DNA of 34,462 nt from CAYMFD01 sp964389475 (GCA_964389475.1 CAYMFD010000028.1:1-34462); one strand, 5' to 3'. Positions 16,769 through 25,285 are shown, counted from the first letter of the stretch. Notes: a model not told the origin generated them from the sequence alone. Numbers and translations: made by a program.

Positions 16769-17476
16769 ATGAAGAAGACATTATTATCCCTACTGGCACT
16801 AGTTATCACACTGACCAGTACTACCCTACTAGCGCAGGACGAGCTTACCTCTGGCCATGTAACTATGGAGATCACTAAGATCGAGAGTGATGACGAAGCA
16901 ATGGCAGCACAGCTACAGATGCTCAAGGGCACCACCACCGACATCTACTTCGCTCCAGAGCAGTACATGAGTGTTATGAGCATGATGGGCGGCCTCATGA
17001 ATATCACCAACAAGGTAGGTGTAGAAAATGGCAAGATGGACATGTACATGGACATGATGGGTCAGAAGATGTGGATAGAGACGACCACTGATGAGTCTGC
17101 AGAAGGTAAGCCAACCACAGCAGACGTAGACATCACCTACGACAAGGCAGACACTAAGGAGATCCAAGGGTACAAGTGCTACCTGATGACCATCAAGAGT
17201 GCAGACATGCAGGGAGGCAGTGTAAAGGCCTACATAACGCAAGATATCAAGAGTGATGCTAAGTTTATCCAAGGTTACGAAAAGGTAGAGTATGAGGGCT
17301 TCCCTCTAGAGGTGACGCTATCTATGCCAGTCATGAGTATGACCATGGAGACAACCTCAATTAAGAATGAGTTGCCCGCTGGCTCGTTTGATGTCAACAC
17401 GGACGGCTACGAGAAAATGAGCATGGAAGAGTTTACCGAGAAGATGGGTGGCATGGGAGCTGGACTAGGTTTCTAA
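16769..17476 (+). CDS. Secreted DUF4412-like protein
   Basis: The protein has 235 residues with a clear signal peptide (MKKTLLSLLALVITLTSTTLLAQ, cleavage near residue 23). The mature part is rich in methionine and acidic residues, with segments such as SVMSMMGGLMNITNKVG and GKMDMYMDMMGQKMWIE. The pattern of an oedema-free beta-rich body that ends in a flexible Met/Gly tail (FTEKMGGMGAGLGF) fits the DUF4412 group of exported Bacteroidota proteins; function unknown. It is 118 bp downstream of the exonuclease gene and has its own terminator at 17522-17560. The Met-rich composition could reflect metal binding, which is only a guess. Confidence 0.78.
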   Translation: MKKTLLSLLALVITLTSTTLLAQDELTSGHVTMEITKIESDDEAMAAQLQMLKGTTTDIYFAPEQYMSVMSMMGGLMNITNKVGVENGKMDMYMDMMGQKMWIETTTDESAEGKPTTADVDITYDKADTKEIQGYKCYLMTIKSADMQGGSVKAYITQDIKSDAKFIQGYEKVEYEGFPLEVTLSMPVMSMTMETTSIKNELPAGSFDVNTDGYEKMSMEEFTEKMGGMGAGLGF

Positions 17477-17521
17477 ACTATCCTTAAAGTATATGCTGGA
17501 CCAAGTGTCTAGTGCCAGATT

Positions 17522-17560
17522 AAAGAGTCGTGTATTGGTACTGCACGGCTCTTTTTTTTT
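17522..17560 (+). terminator. Intrinsic terminator after the DUF4412-like gene
   Basis: AAAGAGTCGTG pairs with CACGGCTCTTT (11 bp, one T-G wobble) around an 11-nt loop, followed by a run of nine or more T. It lies 45 bp after the stop codon. Confidence 0.9.
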
Positions 17561-17680
17561 GTAGATTGAGTTTGAGATTTTGAGAATTGAGAGGAAGAGA
17601 GTTTAGGACTCCAAGTTGACAGAGATGAGGAGCTAGTGTCCCTAGATTGACACCCATAAAGCTTCTGATCATCGAGCCAT

Positions 17681-17723
17681 TGTCGGATAAGCTAGACTAG
17701 CCTTGCTTCGAGATCCTCGGGAT
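17681..17723. repeat. Dispersed intergenic repeat, copy 2
   Basis: Diverged copy of the segment at 7011-7053; shared strings are TGTCGGA, GACT and CTTCGAGA followed by CCTC. Confidence 0.6.
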
Positions 17724-17743
17724 AGGTCTTCTTCTATGTTAAT

Positions 17744-17931
17744 TAATACCATTTCTGCTACAGAATTTCACTTATTTCTTGCCTTATTCTTCATCATATT
17801 TCGCCAAAAAGCCTCGTGGTAGCTACCCTTCGACAGGCTCAGGGACCGCGGCTACCACTACGTTTTTTGACTCATCTTATTTTGAATAAACTCAAAAACT
17901 AATGCGAAACCTTATAGTAGAAATGGTATAA
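17744..17931. repeat. 188-bp inverted-repeat-bounded non-coding element (MITE-like)
   Basis: The ends TAATACCATTTCTGCTA (17744-17760) and TAGTAGAAATGGTATAA (17915-17931) are inverted copies matching at 15 of 17 positions. Near the centre a second perfect inverted repeat, GTGGTAGC (17816-17823) and GCTACCAC (17851-17858), encloses CCCTTCGACAGGCTCAGGG. It has no coding capacity, and I could not see a clear target-site duplication. Confidence 0.65.
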
Positions 17932-17933
17932 GT

Positions 17934-17974
17934 CTGTGTTAGCGCTGTGCGGTTTTACCCGCAGTGCGACGACC
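17934..17974. repeat. Dispersed GTGTTAGCGC / CGGTTTTnCCCGC repeat, copy 1
   Basis: The segment CTGTGTTAGCGCTGTGCGG continues into TTTTACCCGC. Both modules recur in inverted orientation at 24561-24616. It directly abuts the 188-bp inverted-repeat element and lies 11 bp from the end of the methyltransferase gene. Confidence 0.6.
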
Positions 17975-17984
17975 GATCATAATT

Positions 17985-18716
17985 CTACCATTTCACCATC
18001 CTATCGATGAGGATAGCAGAGGCCATGGCGGCATTGAGCGACTCAGCGATACGATCAGGTGACCCCATGATGGTGACCTTGTGATCGAGCTGATTGATGA
18101 TGGCATGCTGTATGCCCTTGCTCTCATTGCCGATCACGAGTATCCACTGGTCTGACGCTACTGCTGGCAGTGGGGCTCCATCCATCACTGCACCGTATAG
18201 CGGTAATGTCGGCATCGCAGCGAAAGTACTACTACACAGCCTTACGTTGACCATACTGCCCATGGTCGACTGTACTGTCTTGGGGTTGTAGTAATCCGCA
18301 CACCCAGGCGAGGCAACCACAGCATCTATACCGTACCAGTCGGCTATGCGGATGATAGTACCCACATTACCTGGATCTTGCACCCTGTCTAGGTATATCA
18401 GGCGGCCACTATTAGGCACTGTGGTAGGTGCAGGCATATTGACCACCAGTAGTATATCAGATGCAGAGGTAAGCGCTGATACCTGCTCCATCTGGCGTGG
18501 CGTAATCACCTCATACTCGCCAGTGTACGAGGCCAGCAGGTCGGCATATCGCTCGACGTAGGCCTCGGTCACAAGACAACGATCCACCTCATAGGTGCTA
18601 CCCCTCAGAAACTCGTTGGCCGTCTTAGGGTTCTCCACTAGGAATTTCTGATACTTTTGTCGAAATTTAGACTGCTTTAACGACTTTAGAATTTTCGCTT
18701 CGTTCTTAGTTAGCAC
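17985..18716 (-). CDS. SpoU/TrmH-family RNA 2'-O-methyltransferase
   Basis: The protein has 243 residues and methylates ribose 2'-OH in rRNA or tRNA using S-adenosylmethionine. An N-terminal L30e-like substrate-binding domain (about 1-100) is followed by the SPOUT trefoil-knot domain with its three motifs: DRVQDPGNVGTIIRIADWYG (motif 1, about 110-129), NPKTVQSTMGSM and LVIGNESKGI (motif 2), and ESLNAAMASAILI (motif 3). Length and order match RlmB/TsnR-type enzymes. The target nucleotide cannot be assigned. It is divergent from the BamA/TamA-family gene, with its ATG at 18716. Confidence 0.94.
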   Translation of the reverse strand: MLTKNEAKILKSLKQSKFRQKYQKFLVENPKTANEFLRGSTYEVDRCLVTEAYVERYADLLASYTGEYEVITPRQMEQVSALTSASDILLVVNMPAPTTVPNSGRLIYLDRVQDPGNVGTIIRIADWYGIDAVVASPGCADYYNPKTVQSTMGSMVNVRLCSSTFAAMPTLPLYGAVMDGAPLPAVASDQWILVIGNESKGIQHAIINQLDHKVTIMGSPDRIAESLNAAMASAILIDRMVKW

Positions 18717-18782
18717 TTGCTTCTTGATCTTTTGAATAACAAACCACTTATTACCTCTCTCTCTGCAAAGATCAGCATAATC

Positions 18783-21116
18783 ATGTTGATCGCAATAATG
18801 GTGTCTAGCTGTAGCGTAGGCAGGTACCTAGAGGAGGAGGACTACCTACTGGTCAACAATAAAGTGAGCCTCGAAGACAACGAAAAACTCCCCGATGGTC
18901 GATCTATAGAGCGAGAATTGATGACCCTCATCCGCCAAAAGCCCAACAGAAACCTACTGGGCATACCTCGAGAGTGGATATACCTACGCCATGCTGACCC
19001 GCAAGATACAGGATGGTACGATAACTGGGCTAGAGACCGTGTGGGTGAGCCACCGACTATTGTAGATACTGCCTCCACCTATGAGGTGGCTAATGCCATG
19101 GCTAAATACCTGCGCAACAAGAAGGGGTTCTACAATGCATCTGTCCAGCCTCGTATCAAGAGAAAGGGCTTTAAAGCCAAGGTCACTTACGAGGTAGACC
19201 CAGGGACTCGACACTACATCGACAGTGTATTCTATGTAGGTAGCGACGCCAATATCATCCAACTGATGGAGGGTATGCGTGACGAGAGTCTGGTGGACCA
19301 AGGAGACCCTGCTGATGCGGCCCTCTTTGACCTAGAGAAAAACCGGATCATCGTCAACCTCCAAAACATGGGTTATGCCGACTTCGTGGGTAACTACATC
19401 CAGATACTGGGTGATAGTACGGGCGGTGATCATAAGGTTGACATCTTTATGCGGGTCATACCCCCGCTACCAGACAGCATACATCGTCAATATCGAGTAG
19501 GCGACATCCGTGTATTTACAGATCACTACAAGGGGCAACTACGGAGTAACACCGACACCCTACATCATAATAATAGAGTCTACCACCACGAGTTGCGTAA
19601 CATCTTGGTCAAGCCATCGGTCATAGACAATGCCATCTACCTCGAAGAAGGCAACCTGCTAACTAGAAATCAAAGGACCAAGACCTATCGCAAACTGAGC
19701 GATCTGAGCACCTATCGCTTTGTCGCTATGACACCCGCTATCAGTAAGACGGAGCCGGACCTGATAGACTACAACGTCTACCTCACTCCCCACCAAAACA
19801 AGTGGATCAGCGAATCTAACTTCAACGTATACTACAGTAACTTCACCCAGAGAGAGCGACAGCTCATAGGTCTAGGGGCAGGTGGCGGTCTCACCAACAG
19901 AAACCTCCTAGGAGGTGCTGAGCAGTTTAAGGTGACCGGCGAAGGCAGTATCGAGTTTGACCCCGTAAACCTCCGGATCAATAGATTTAACATTAGTCTC
20001 GACAACTCGCTGCAGATACCTAAGCTCGTCGACTATGCAGGCGTCATAGGATTTACTAATCGTATAGGCATATTGACGGAGAGTGGCTTAGAGCGGCTCA
20101 AGCGAGAGGCCAAGACCAATCTCAAGGTTGGATTTAATCGATCGGGGATTGTTGATTTTTATGGGGTATCGTCCTTTAACGCCGCTGTACAGTACCAGTA
20201 CAAGATTAACGACAATGCACAGGTGAGTTTTACACCTACAGCATTTTCGCTCAACGACTACAGCGAATTTGAGAACTTTGACATCACGGTAGGTAATAAT
20301 CCGTTCATCATCAATACGTTCGCCGACAACTTAATAACGGGTTACTTCTTTCACCAAGGGTCTTTTAAGTATTCGAGCGAAAGCAATGCTCGTGGATTTA
20401 GCTGGTCGTTTATCAGTGATCTCGAGCTCAGTGGATGGGAGACCTACCTGACTAATGAGCTGTACAACCAGTTATCTGACACTCGTAACAAGTGGCAATT
20501 CCTAGATCGTTTTGAGTTCTCCCAATACGCCAAGGTAGAGGCCGACCTACGTGGATATAAGGTAATCAATCAGCGACAGCAATTTGCAACCCGCCTCAAC
20601 ATTGGGGTCGGATCGCCATTTGGCAGCTCGGAGGCCATACCTTTTATCAAGCAATTCGGCGTAGGTGGTCCTAATAGTCTGCGAGCCTGGGACCAACTAG
20701 AGCTAGGGCCTGGTAGTTACGACAGTCTACTGATCGATCCGATTATCATCAATGGTGAGGCGCAGCTATTTTACCAGCGTGGAGACATCAGGTTGGAGTT
20801 TAACGCAGAGTATAGGATGGATCTCTTCTGGGTACTGGAGGGGGCTCTATTCGCCGACATCGGTAACGTATGGACGCTTAAGGCAGATCCTGCTCGACCA
20901 GGTAGTCAGTTTACACGAGACTTTTACCGTGACCTTGCGATTGCAGCAGGCTGGGGAATACGCTTTGACTTCGACTACTTTATTATCCGCTTTGATTTTG
21001 GCTATCGTATGCGTAACCCCTACCCCGATCGCGACACGGGCCGCTACTGGAACCCCAATCCTTTTAAGCCCAGCCCATTGGGTAATCTACAGGTGGCGGT
21101 TAATTATCCGTTTTAG
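18783..21116 (+). CDS. BamA/TamA-family outer-membrane protein (Omp85 superfamily), lipoprotein
   Basis: The protein has about 777 residues. It begins with a short hydrophobic stretch and a lipobox-like MVSSC, then POTRA-like alpha/beta repeats up to about residue 350, then a 16-stranded barrel with the Omp85 family pattern (GVGSPFGSSEAIPFIKQFGVGGPNSLRAW). It ends NLQVAVNYPF, with the C-terminal Phe needed for barrel insertion. Such proteins insert or translocate outer-membrane proteins, often paired with a TamB-like protein, which is not in the window. The start is uncertain: ATG 18783 leaves only about ten residues before the Cys, while TTG at 18732 would give a normal lipoprotein signal (NNKPLITSLSAK then a hydrophobic core). 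The frame opens at TTG 18717, directly against the methyltransferase start. Confidence 0.9.
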   Translation: MLIAIMVSSCSVGRYLEEEDYLLVNNKVSLEDNEKLPDGRSIERELMTLIRQKPNRNLLGIPREWIYLRHADPQDTGWYDNWARDRVGEPPTIVDTASTYEVANAMAKYLRNKKGFYNASVQPRIKRKGFKAKVTYEVDPGTRHYIDSVFYVGSDANIIQLMEGMRDESLVDQGDPADAALFDLEKNRIIVNLQNMGYADFVGNYIQILGDSTGGDHKVDIFMRVIPPLPDSIHRQYRVGDIRVFTDHYKGQLRSNTDTLHHNNRVYHHELRNILVKPSVIDNAIYLEEGNLLTRNQRTKTYRKLSDLSTYRFVAMTPAISKTEPDLIDYNVYLTPHQNKWISESNFNVYYSNFTQRERQLIGLGAGGGLTNRNLLGGAEQFKVTGEGSIEFDPVNLRINRFNISLDNSLQIPKLVDYAGVIGFTNRIGILTESGLERLKREAKTNLKVGFNRSGIVDFYGVSSFNAAVQYQYKINDNAQVSFTPTAFSLNDYSEFENFDITVGNNPFIINTFADNLITGYFFHQGSFKYSSESNARGFSWSFISDLELSGWETYLTNELYNQLSDTRNKWQFLDRFEFSQYAKVEADLRGYKVINQRQQFATRLNIGVGSPFGSSEAIPFIKQFGVGGPNSLRAWDQLELGPGSYDSLLIDPIIINGEAQLFYQRGDIRLEFNAEYRMDLFWVLEGALFADIGNVWTLKADPARPGSQFTRDFYRDLAIAAGWGIRFDFDYFIIRFDFGYRMRNPYPDRDTGRYWNPNPFKPSPLGNLQVAVNYPF

Positions 21117-21249
21117 GAATCTAGGTAGAGGGTATCCGACTGTAGATACTAAGCTTACTCCCCGCAAATCCACTCACCAAGATCGGCCAGCTCCAAAAGT
21201 CGTTGATCAATTGATCCTTTCGCACACATAACTTGTTGAGTCCCTATCT

Positions 21250-22710
21250 ATGGCAAAAGCGATAATAGTAGGGGCTGGTATAGCGGGTATAGCGACGAGC
21301 ATACGACTCAAGGCCAAGGGCTACGATGTACAGGTCTACGAGGCTAATACCTACCCTGGTGGTAAACTATCGTCCTTTACGGATAGTCGTGGCTACCGAT
21401 TCGATGCGGGCCCATCGCTCTTCACCATGCCAGATAAAGTGACAGAGTTATTTGCCCTCATGGGTGAGGAGAGCAGCGACTACTTCACTTATGATCGGAG
21501 GGGGCACGTGTGTCACTACTTCTGGGAGGACGGGACTAGGTACCAGATGCCATCGAGTGAAGACGATATCGCTGAGTCGATGGCCAGCGTATTTGATGTA
21601 GATAAGCAGGCCGTACACAATTACCTCAAGAAGAGTGCTCGCAAGTACGAGGTGACAGCACCCGTATTTCTCGACAGGTCGCTACACAAGGTAACCTCCT
21701 ATCTGAGTACAGACACCGCAAAAGCGCTAGCAGCCACCCCACAGCTCGACATCTTCAGCACCCTAGACGAGGTCAACCGTAAGGCTTTTGGTGACGAACG
21801 ACTGGTACAACTGTTTAACCGCTACGCCACTTACAATGGCTCGGATCCTTATCAGACGCCTGGCATCATGTCGATGATCCCCCACCTAGAGATGGGTGTC
21901 GGCACCTACTTCCCACATGGCGGTATGGTCAGTATTACCAATAGCCTAGAGGCGCTGGCAAGGCGACATGGCGTCAACTACCAGTACAATACGGCTGTGG
22001 ATCGCATCGCTACTCACAATGGCAGGGCTACAGGTGTCGTCATCGATGGCGAGACGATAAGTGCAGACCTCGTCGTCAGTAATATGGATGTATTCAGCAC
22101 CTACACCCGACTACTTCGCGATGAGGAGCAGCCTACTAGTATCTTAGAGCAGGAGCGAAGTAGTTCTGCCTTGATATTCTACTGGGGGATCAATCGGAGC
22201 TTTGGCAAGCTAGACCTACACAACATATTTTTTAGTGACAGCTACAAAGAGGAGTTTGAGTCCATATTTCAAGACCAGTCGCTACACGAAGATCCCACCG
22301 TCTACATACACATCAGCAGCAAGGGCGAGGCAAGTGATGCGCCTCCTGGATGCGAAAACTGGTTCGTAATGATCAATACGCCTGGTGACTATGGGCAGGA
22401 CTGGGATGAGCTAATAGATCTAAGCCGGCAGCGGATACTGGACAAGGTAAGTCGGATACTGGGCACCGATGTCTCGCAGCATATCGACAGTGAGTCTATC
22501 CTAGATCCTCGCAGTATAGCTAGCAAGACGCAGTCTCACCGTGGGGCCTTGTATGGTACGGCCAGTAATGATCGCTTTGCCGCTTTCTTGAGACACGCTA
22601 ATTTTTCGAGCAAGATCAAAGACCTCTACTTCTGCGGCGGCTCTGTACACCCTGGAGGTGGTATCCCGCTCTGCCTGCAGTCTGCCAAAATCGTGTGTAA
22701 CCTAATCTAA
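21250..22710 (+). CDS. crtD: CrtD-type 1-hydroxycarotenoid 3,4-desaturase (CrtI family)
   Basis: The protein has 486 residues and is an FAD-dependent carotenoid desaturase. Visible features are the N-terminal dinucleotide fold VGAGIAGIATSIRLKAKG with the downstream EANTYPGGKLSSF (GG-K/R) motif, the family block GYRFDAGPSLFTMPDKV, and the C-terminal FAD motif YFCGGSVHPGGGIPLCLQSAK. Family members are CrtI (phytoene desaturase) and CrtD (3,4-desaturase). I favour CrtD because the next gene, 3 bp downstream, is a CruF-type hydratase, the partner that supplies the 1-hydroxylated substrate in flexixanthin/saproxanthin/myxol-type pathways. CrtI, CrtB and the cyclase are not in the window. Predicted to work at the inner membrane. 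Confidence 0.88.
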   Translation: MAKAIIVGAGIAGIATSIRLKAKGYDVQVYEANTYPGGKLSSFTDSRGYRFDAGPSLFTMPDKVTELFALMGEESSDYFTYDRRGHVCHYFWEDGTRYQMPSSEDDIAESMASVFDVDKQAVHNYLKKSARKYEVTAPVFLDRSLHKVTSYLSTDTAKALAATPQLDIFSTLDEVNRKAFGDERLVQLFNRYATYNGSDPYQTPGIMSMIPHLEMGVGTYFPHGGMVSITNSLEALARRHGVNYQYNTAVDRIATHNGRATGVVIDGETISADLVVSNMDVFSTYTRLLRDEEQPTSILEQERSSSALIFYWGINRSFGKLDLHNIFFSDSYKEEFESIFQDQSLHEDPTVYIHISSKGEASDAPPGCENWFVMINTPGDYGQDWDELIDLSRQRILDKVSRILGTDVSQHIDSESILDPRSIASKTQSHRGALYGTASNDRFAAFLRHANFSSKIKDLYFCGGSVHPGGGIPLCLQSAKIVCNLI

Positions 22711-22713
22711 GTT

Positions 22714-23364
22714 ATGTGGACGACCATCGATAAGCACCAAGCACTCGTACGTAACATCTCCATATTTACGGTATGGTTATTTATCCTGAGTGCCCTCATA
22801 GGCATATCGCTGGGCCATGTGGACTGGTTCATTACCAAGACGCCGCTCAACCTCCTACTCGGCCTGCTGCTCTTGATTATCAATGTACGACTAGATGACA
22901 TCAGAGCTTGGGCGGCATTCGCCATCGCATTCGCTGTAGGGATGGGTATAGAGATCTTGGGAGTGAGTACCGGTAAGATATTCGGCATCTATAGCTATGG
23001 TGCTAATCTCGGTCCTAAGGCTTACGAAGTACCCTTTATGATAGGCACGTACTGGGCAGTCCTCACCATCGCCTCGTCTATGGTCGCACGACATTACTCG
23101 CAGCGTCGCTGGATGGTCAGTGCTATAGGCGCTAGTATTATGGTGATGCTAGACTACTTGATGGAGCAGGTCTCTTGCAGACTGGATTTCTGGTGTTTTG
23201 CCAATGATCATGCCCCGCTACAGAACTACATAGCCTGGTGGATTACGGCCTTCCTTCTCCACTTCGTGACCCATGCCCTAGTAGCAGATAAGGGCAAGCT
23301 CTACTGCACCCACTTGCTCCTCAGTCAAGGCGCTTTTTTCGTTGGTGTTTACTTTTTGGTGTAG
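22714..23364 (+). CDS. cruF: CruF-type carotenoid 1',2'-hydratase (DUF422)
   Basis: The protein has 216 residues and is an integral membrane protein with about six or seven hydrophobic helices (for example LFILSALIGISL, LLLGLLLLIINVRL, AFAIAFAVGMGIEILGV, WWITAFLLHFVTHAL). The conserved DUF422 block is present: GMGIEILGVSTGKIFGIYSYG, PFMIGTYWAVL and MLDYLMEQVSCRLDFW, with conserved acidic residues in the membrane. The family adds water to the end double bond of acyclic or monocyclic carotenoids such as gamma-carotene. It starts 3 bp after the crtD stop and is surely co-transcribed. A convergent terminator follows. Confidence 0.9.
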   Translation: MWTTIDKHQALVRNISIFTVWLFILSALIGISLGHVDWFITKTPLNLLLGLLLLIINVRLDDIRAWAAFAIAFAVGMGIEILGVSTGKIFGIYSYGANLGPKAYEVPFMIGTYWAVLTIASSMVARHYSQRRWMVSAIGASIMVMLDYLMEQVSCRLDFWCFANDHAPLQNYIAWWITAFLLHFVTHALVADKGKLYCTHLLLSQGAFFVGVYFLV

Positions 23365-23373
23365 GCCAAAACA

Positions 23374-23409
23374 AGAAAGGGCGACCTCCTTTCGGACATC
23401 CCCCTTTCT
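23374..23409. terminator. Bidirectional terminator hairpin between cruF and the cystathionine-synthase-like gene
   Basis: AGAAAGGG (23374-23381) pairs with CCCTTTCT (23402-23409) around a 20-nt loop, flanked by AAAAC on the left and a T-rich segment on the right. It lies in the 118-bp gap between two convergent genes. Confidence 0.65.
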
Positions 23410-23482
23410 CTGTTGGTTTTAACAGTTACTCCCTGTAAGGCAAATACGTTGCCAGCTTTGTCAGGACAGTACTGTATATCTC

Positions 23483-24493
23483 TTATTGGGCTAGACTAGC
23501 GAGTGTCTTTTGCTCTGCCTCTAGGAAGCCTTGCTTCTCCATCCACTCGTCATTATAGACCTTAGCTACGTAGCGGCTACCGTGATCGTGAAATAGTACG
23601 ACGACGACATCATCTGCAGTGAACTTATCTTTTAGCTGCATGAGGCCTTGTAGAGCTGCACCACAGCTATACCCACAGAACAGGCCTTCTTCTCTGGCCA
23701 TACGTCTGGTCATGATAGCGCTATCCTCATCCGTGACCTTCTCAAACATGTCGATCACGTCGAAGTCTACGTTCTCCGGCAGGATGTCCTCCCCTACTCC
23801 CTCGAGAGCATACGGATAGATCTCATTGTTGTCGAAGATGCCTGTCTCGTGGTACTTCTTAAAAACTGACCCATACGAATCTATGCCCCATACCTTGATA
23901 TCAGGATTTTGCTCCTTGAGGTACTTACCGATACCCGATATAGTACCACCAGTACCTACTCCTACGACAAAGTGTGTCACCTTGCCCTCTGTCTGCTTCC
24001 ATATCTCAGGACCAGTGGTGAGGTAGTGTGCCTTGGCATTACTAGGATTATCGTACTGATTTAACCAGCAACTATTAGGTATTTCCTTGCTCAGTCGCTC
24101 TGCCACACTATAGTATGACCTAGGATCCTCTGGGTCTACACCAGCTGGGCATATGTGTACCTCTGCACCTAGTGCTTTTAATACCTGAGCCTTCTCGGGA
24201 CTCTGCTTTGCTGAGGTAGTGAAGATACACTTGTACCCCTTGACGATGCAAGCTAGGGCGATACCCATACCCGTATTACCACTGGTACACTCTATAAAGG
24301 TACCACCAGGTGTGATTCGCCCCTGTTTCTCTGCGTCCTCGACCATCTGTAGGGCCATTCTATCCTTGGTACTGTGACCAGGATTGAAGTACTCCACCTT
24401 AGCGAATACAGGGAAGGGTAAGTCCTTCGTAATCTTATTAATCTTGACCATCGGCGTATCTCCGATAGTGTCTAGTATATTATTGTAAATCAT
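23483..24493 (-). CDS. Cystathionine beta-synthase-like PLP enzyme, catalytic core only
   Basis: The protein has 336 residues and is a fold-type II PLP enzyme of the cysteine synthase / cystathionine beta-synthase group. The Schiff-base lysine is Lys43 in NPGHSTKDRM, the substrate Asn loop is TSGNTG (71-75), and the phosphate cradle is GVGTGGTISG (about 178-187). The C-terminal half reads more like cystathionine beta-synthase than CysK: EGVGEDILPENVDFDVIDM and FHDHGSRYVAKVYNDEWM resemble the EGIGYDFVP and DSVRNYMTKFLSDRWM regions of CBS. The C-terminal CBS domain pair is absent. NPGHSTKDR differs from the common NPGGSVKDR. A -7 element lies at 24537-24544. The exact substrate (serine plus homocysteine, or O-acetylserine plus sulfide) is not certain. 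Confidence 0.85.
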   Translation of the reverse strand: MIYNNILDTIGDTPMVKINKITKDLPFPVFAKVEYFNPGHSTKDRMALQMVEDAEKQGRITPGGTFIECTSGNTGMGIALACIVKGYKCIFTTSAKQSPEKAQVLKALGAEVHICPAGVDPEDPRSYYSVAERLSKEIPNSCWLNQYDNPSNAKAHYLTTGPEIWKQTEGKVTHFVVGVGTGGTISGIGKYLKEQNPDIKVWGIDSYGSVFKKYHETGIFDNNEIYPYALEGVGEDILPENVDFDVIDMFEKVTDEDSAIMTRRMAREEGLFCGYSCGAALQGLMQLKDKFTADDVVVVLFHDHGSRYVAKVYNDEWMEKQGFLEAEQKTLASLAQ

Positions 24494-24536
24494 CTGATCA
24501 TTTAAAGGTCTTGAAGCCTGCTAGTAAAAGCGACCA

Positions 24537-24544
24537 CAAAAGTA
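24537..24544 (-). promoter_or_regulatory. Bacteroidota -7 element for the cystathionine-synthase-like gene
   Basis: The minus strand reads TACTTTTG, an exact TAnnTTTG match, 43 bp before the ATG at 24493. No clear -33 TTG at the standard spacing. Confidence 0.5.
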
Positions 24545-24560
24545 AAACTATTGAACATAT

Positions 24561-24616
24561 CAGCGGGCAAAACCGGACGAAGTCTGCGGGACCATCAACG
24601 ACGGCGCTAACACAGC
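24561..24616. repeat. Dispersed GTGTTAGCGC / CGGTTTTnCCCGC repeat, copy 2
   Basis: Read on the minus strand this begins CTGTGTTAGCGC and ends CGGTTTTGCCCGCTG, the same two modules as 17934-17974, here separated by an extra 25 bp or so. It lies upstream of the cystathionine-synthase-like gene. Confidence 0.6.
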
Positions 24617-24732
24617 GAAAAAAGGACACAGTCCTAGCATACTCAGCAAACCTTCTTACTAGCAAGCTCTGACACCTGTTATTGTCAAGAGGGCTGGTAG
24701 CTTCTATATAGCTGATAGCGGTATCTAGGACG

Positions 24733-25218
24733 CTAGTCCTCGGACATCTCGTAGCCCACTGCTACGTCGCTTCGCTCTAGGACTTTCCAGGTATGATCGC
24801 TTAGCAACTCTGCCGTGGCTAGCCATGTATACGGCTTAGACCTACCCCACTCATCAGGAGCTATCATACTAAGGATCGCCTGTCCGTTACTGCGTTCGTA
24901 CAGGTGATAAGTACGACCCACAATGGGCTCAAATCCACAATCCGCACCATAGATACGTTCGCTGATGTCGATACGATCATGGATATCTTGTGCTTGCCTG
25001 ATCAAGATCTCTACCTGCTCCTTGATACGCTGCAGAGACGTACCCGTCTGCTCAAACATGGCAGACATAGCTAGTCCTTTGGACTTACCCTTATCAAGTG
25101 GTCGGATAATGGCACTACCTACATGGTGTGCATAGGGGAGTAGACCGGGGTTTTCGGCAACCTTATCTGGATCGATATTCTGTGTGGACTCTCTCGGTGT
25201 ATCTGTCGCTCTGCTCAT
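24733..25218 (-). CDS. DUF2452-family protein
   Basis: The protein has 161 residues from ATG 25218 (MSRATDTPRES); the frame is open to an ATG at 25257. It matches my knowledge of DUF2452: DPDKVAENPGLLPYAHHVGSAIIRPLDKGK near the start, a coiled helix around AMFEQTGTSLQRIKEQVEILIRQA, then FEPIVGRTYHLYERSNGQAILSMIAPDEWGRS, and a C-terminal LLSDHTW. It has no signal peptide. The family is small, cytoplasmic and of unknown function, common in Bacteroidota. It follows the alpha/beta hydrolase gene on the same strand by 28-67 bp, so the two may be co-transcribed. Confidence 0.85.
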   Translation of the reverse strand: MSRATDTPRESTQNIDPDKVAENPGLLPYAHHVGSAIIRPLDKGKSKGLAMSAMFEQTGTSLQRIKEQVEILIRQAQDIHDRIDISERIYGADCGFEPIVGRTYHLYERSNGQAILSMIAPDEWGRSKPYTWLATAELLSDHTWKVLERSDVAVGYEMSED

Positions 25219-25285
25219 ACGCTGTAAGTATGCAGTAGTAACGGTAACATACAACACTAGGTTCTGACGAAAGAGGAGATTAATG

